Position numbers and translations under genes: made by a program. From assembly GCA_028583405.1 (NCBI GenBank), contig CM053251.1, positions 11,791,495-11,855,494 of the forward strand: a DNA stretch of 64,000 bases, written 5' to 3'. Under the pieces are notes generated by a model. That model made no database searches. It was not told the DNA's origin and saw only the letters and a program-made list of their open reading frames with translations. This DNA comes from Pogonophryne albipinna (Eukaryota; Chordata; Actinopteri; Perciformes; Artedidraconidae). Shown here one piece after another: positions 63,101-64,000 of this stretch (within the stretch, counting starts at the first letter, position 1; every line of letters starts with the position of its first letter).

Positions 63101-63943
63101 ATGAGACTGAAAGCCTCCTTATCTGAGTCTCTAATTACTGATTATCTTTACAATATGATACCTTTGACTAAGAGCTTGGCTGTTGATGTTAAACCGCCAG
63201 CTTCGAATGCGACAGTGCCAGAGTCATCGGTGGCCAGGTTCTTTAAGGTGAGTGTGTGGATGTTGCCAGAGCTCAGCCCTATTTCACTAAAGGGGCTGTT
63301 CTCCAGCAAGGTGCCATCCAGCCACCACTGCACCTTGTGAGGGGCCCTACCAGACAGCTGGCAGGAGAAGGTTGCCCATTCCCCAACAAAGACGTCAGTG
63401 GTCTTAAGACCACACACAAAGGAAACTTCTTTCGCTGTTGAGTGACAAAATATCATATGCAGACACTGAGCCTGTTTTGTATCCACTGGACAGAGAAGAT
63501 TATTTAAGATAGAATAAAACAAACAAACATGCAATATCACAAGTAACAAAGACGTAGGCAAGTCTTAAGAACACACCTACTATTCTATTGCAAGAATAAA
63601 TTGAAGAATACAGCCACAATTAAACCTTACTGTCAGTGAAATCGAAGATTGATGAAACAGATTTGAAATAGGCTACCTTGCACTGCCAAAGAAGCTGTGG
63701 TGAGCTGGTCTCCCGCATCACAGGTGTAGTAGCCACTGTCCTCGGGCTCCACGTTCCGTATGCAGAGCTCTTGAATGCATCCTTCCTGCTTCATCTCAAA
63801 CTGCTTACCGGGTTTGAGGACCAGGCCTCCTTTCCTCCACTCCACAGGAACACCTGGCTTAGACAGCTCGCAGTGCAGGGTAACATCATCACCCTCTATG
63901 GCATCGTGGTTCTTGAGCTCCTTGCGGAAGGACACGGGGGCAC
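45564..63943 (-). CDS. obscn: Obscurin, 3' portion (34 exons; 5' part lies beyond the window)
   Basis: Obscurin is a giant muscle scaffold that binds titin, myomesin and small ankyrins and activates Rho GTPases. Thirty-four minus-strand exons join in one uninterrupted frame of about 2,428 codons ending at 45564. Exons: 63677-63943, 63162-63434, 60976-61242, 60528-60803, 60123-60395, 59403-59693, 59112-59141, 56953-58266, 56382-56663, 56040-56121, 55803-55924, 55262-55459, 55102-55134, 54918-55016, 54597-54815, 54403-54436, 54241-54293, 53887-53964, 52122-52243, 51560-51760, 51407-51483, 51153-51323, 50881-51040, 50619-50735, 50326-50490, 50065-50223, 49773-49950, 48533-48646, 48234-48401, 48017-48119, 47777-47906, 47511-47604, 47319-47361, 45564-46656. 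The order Ig-FN3-IQ-Ig-SH3-DH-PH-Ig-Ig is diagnostic, and segments such as EVGTEEFL and [20 protein letters not shown] are close to mammalian obscurin. No kinase domains follow. Confidence 0.96.
47777..48646 (-). CDS. obscn: Obscurin: two C-terminal Ig domains
   Basis: The first Ig spans 48533-48646 and 48234-48401 ([20 protein letters not shown], then [20 protein letters not shown]). The second spans 48017-48119 and 47777-47906 ([41 protein letters not shown]). Sequence and split positions match the pair that follows the PH domain in mammalian obscurin. Confidence 0.94.
49140..49680 (-). mobile_element. Non-LTR retrotransposon fragment in an obscn intron
   Basis: On the minus strand, 49306-49602 encodes [20 protein letters not shown], then [31 protein letters not shown] and [11 protein letters not shown]. 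This is the C-terminal end of the reverse transcriptase ORF of fish Rex/L2-type LINEs. The following 3' part carries the AAGGCAAGTTTATTTATATAGCAC-type tail common in teleosts. It sits between the PH and Ig exons and is a 5'-truncated relic. Confidence 0.8.
49773..50223 (-). CDS. obscn: Obscurin: PH domain
   Basis: Exons 50065-50223 and 49773-49950 read [56 protein letters not shown], then [11 protein letters not shown] and [12 protein letters not shown]. The final W-x-x-(D/E)-(F/I) helix of PH domains is present. It follows the DH domain as a standard RhoGEF tandem. Confidence 0.94.
50326..51483 (-). CDS. obscn: Obscurin: RhoGEF (DH) domain
   Basis: Five exons (51407-51483, 51153-51323, 50881-51040, 50619-50735, 50326-50490) encode the DH helices. 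They begin near [18 protein letters not shown], then [53 protein letters not shown] and [18 protein letters not shown]. The P-x-x-R-x-x-(R/K)Y helix of DH domains is visible as PLDRVQKY. The domain activates Rho-family GTPases (RhoA and TC10/RhoQ in mammals). Confidence 0.94.
51560..51760 (-). CDS. obscn: Obscurin: SH3 domain
   Basis: A single 67-residue exon reads [12 protein letters not shown], then [20 protein letters not shown] and [13 protein letters not shown]. It has the ALYDY-like start (ATADYNP), the acidic RT-loop, the W and the SPAYL end of an SH3 fold. It is placed directly before the RhoGEF as in all obscurins. Confidence 0.95.
51880..51960. repeat. Short LINE-type 3' tail in an obscn intron
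   Basis: The words TTATTTGTGGGGCGCCTTTC and CACCCAAGGACACCTTACA match a teleost repeat tail. Only this piece is recognisable. Confidence 0.4.
52122..54436 (-). CDS. obscn: Obscurin: linker exons before SH3
   Basis: Four short exons (54403-54436, 54241-54293, 53887-53964, 52122-52243) encode a linker. It includes [20 protein letters not shown], then an acidic/Ser/Pro region with HHGRSRPPS and [13 protein letters not shown]. Both are close to the mammalian linker. The 1.6-kb intron 52244-53886 shows no other feature. Confidence 0.9.
54088..54181. repeat. TA dinucleotide microsatellite, ~94 bp
   Basis: An uninterrupted TA array lies in the obscn intron between exons 53887-53964 and 54241-54293, ending about 60 bp from the 54241 exon boundary. 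The Ile/Tyr reading frames across it are artefacts. Confidence 0.97.
54597..56663 (-). CDS. obscn: Obscurin: three Ig domains between IQ and SH3
   Basis: An Ig domain fills exon 56382-56663 ([19 protein letters not shown], then [13 protein letters not shown]). A linker (56040-56121) reads [19 protein letters not shown], nearly the mammalian sequence. The second Ig is split over 55803-55924 and 55262-55459 ([31 protein letters not shown]). The third is split over 54918-55016 and 54597-54815 ([29 protein letters not shown]). The small exon 55102-55134 is a linker. Confidence 0.92.
56953..58266 (-). CDS. obscn: Obscurin: large exon with IQ motif and Ig domain
   Basis: One 1,314-nt exon encodes 438 residues. 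The first ~175 are acidic/Ser/Lys-rich and disordered. An IQ motif [16 protein letters not shown] follows, the calmodulin-binding element of obscurin. After it comes an Ig domain ([19 protein letters not shown] ... [11 protein letters not shown]). The C-terminal part is a Ser-rich stretch and a compact region ([20 protein letters not shown]). Mammalian obscurin has the same IQ-then-Ig order. Confidence 0.93.
58515..58985 (+). mobile_element. Two tandem copies of a tRNA-derived SINE
   Basis: Copy one begins GGGTGGCGTAGTGGTCTG (A box) with CCAGTTCAAAACCC (B box). It continues with GTTGTGTCCTTGGCAAGACA and CACTTCACCC. A second, diverged copy starts near 58728 (GACGGTGTGGCGCAGTG ... GTGAAACCCG) and repeats the GTTGTGTCCTTGGGCAAGAC body. 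It ends with AAGCGCTATAATAAATGT and an AT-rich tail. Both lie in the obscn intron between the IQ exon and its linker exon. Confidence 0.75.
59403..59693 (-). CDS. obscn: Obscurin: fibronectin type III domain
   Basis: The 97-residue exon opens with [10 protein letters not shown] and continues with [41 protein letters not shown] and [11 protein letters not shown]. This is a complete FN3 sandwich with its conserved W, the L-x-x-GxxY-x-F-R-V strand and the N-x-x-G-x-GEP turn. A 30-nt linker exon (59112-59141) follows. Confidence 0.95.
60123..63943 (-). CDS. obscn: Obscurin: five consecutive Ig domains, one per exon
   Basis: Exons 63677-63943, 63162-63434, 60976-61242, 60528-60803 and 60123-60395 are 267-276 nt, all phase 1, each encoding one Ig-like fold of 89-92 residues. 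Each has the usual cysteine (for example VTLHCELS), a W about 12-15 residues later, and in most cases a D-x-G-x-Y-x-C end ([20 protein letters not shown]). Two (60528-60803 and 60123-60395) lack the canonical second cysteine motif. The uniform phase and size are typical of obscurin's tandem Ig array and would tolerate exon skipping. The 1.7-kb intron before 63162 (61243-63161) holds only a short LINE-tail-like piece near 61905-61970. Confidence 0.92.
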
Positions 63944-64000
63944 CTGGTCAACATTTAAAATGGGAAAGTTTGGGATCAGATGTGGTGAAGGAGAGTTGGG

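Overview
The window is vertebrate nuclear DNA, almost certainly from a ray-finned (teleost) fish. Genes have many GT-AG introns. The intergenic and intronic DNA holds fish-type transposons, tRNA-derived SINEs and long CA/TA microsatellites. The gene order matches the human 1q42.13 block (WNT3A-ARF1-C1orf35/MMTAG2-GUK1-OBSCN), with the linked genes in the expected orientations. Human genes that sit inside this block (MRPL55, GJC2, IBA57) were not seen.

Layout. 1-14.6 kb is non-coding: a possible 3'UTR end at the left edge, a hAT-type MITE, a tRNA-derived SINE, a 202-bp CA microsatellite and single-copy-looking AT-rich DNA. 14.64-18.3 kb holds a class I ARF GTPase gene (+; 180 aa in four coding exons). 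19.85-25.33 kb holds mmtag2 (-; 299 aa, eight coding exons); its fourth intron contains a 2.2-kb hAT remnant. 25.9-33.6 kb holds guk1, guanylate kinase (+; 199 aa, six coding exons). An extra upstream exon at 25.9 kb splices in frame and would add a short basic N-terminus. 34.3-43.6 kb is a transposon- and satellite-rich island between guk1 and obscn. It contains an orphan coiled-coil exon at 38.66-39.69 kb and a 95-bp near-perfect palindrome at 43.44 kb. 45.05-64 kb is the 3' half of obscurin (-): 34 exons, all joining in one reading frame, about 2,428 codons. In order they encode five Ig domains, FN3, a large IQ+Ig exon, three Ig domains, SH3, RhoGEF (DH-PH), two Ig domains and a long non-modular C-terminus that ends in a stop.

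How the genes relate. ARF acts in Golgi and vesicle traffic. Guanylate kinase makes GDP/dGDP from GMP/dGMP. Obscurin is the giant sarcomeric scaffold that links myofibrils to the sarcoplasmic reticulum and signals through its RhoGEF. MMTAG2 is a lysine-rich, probably nuclear protein. They look like a conserved synteny block rather than a functional pathway. mmtag2 and guk1 are head to head with about 0.6 kb between their first coding exons and may share a promoter.

Points most worth checking: the in-frame alternative first exon of guk1 (a candidate mitochondrial leader); the apparent absence of obscurin kinase exons downstream of its terminal exon; the orphan coiled-coil exon; the long palindrome; a 440-bp higher-order repeat; and a nest of TTAA- and TA-flanked transposons. 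All exon boundaries were worked out by hand from splice consensus, frame continuity and similarity to known families; no alignment was run.
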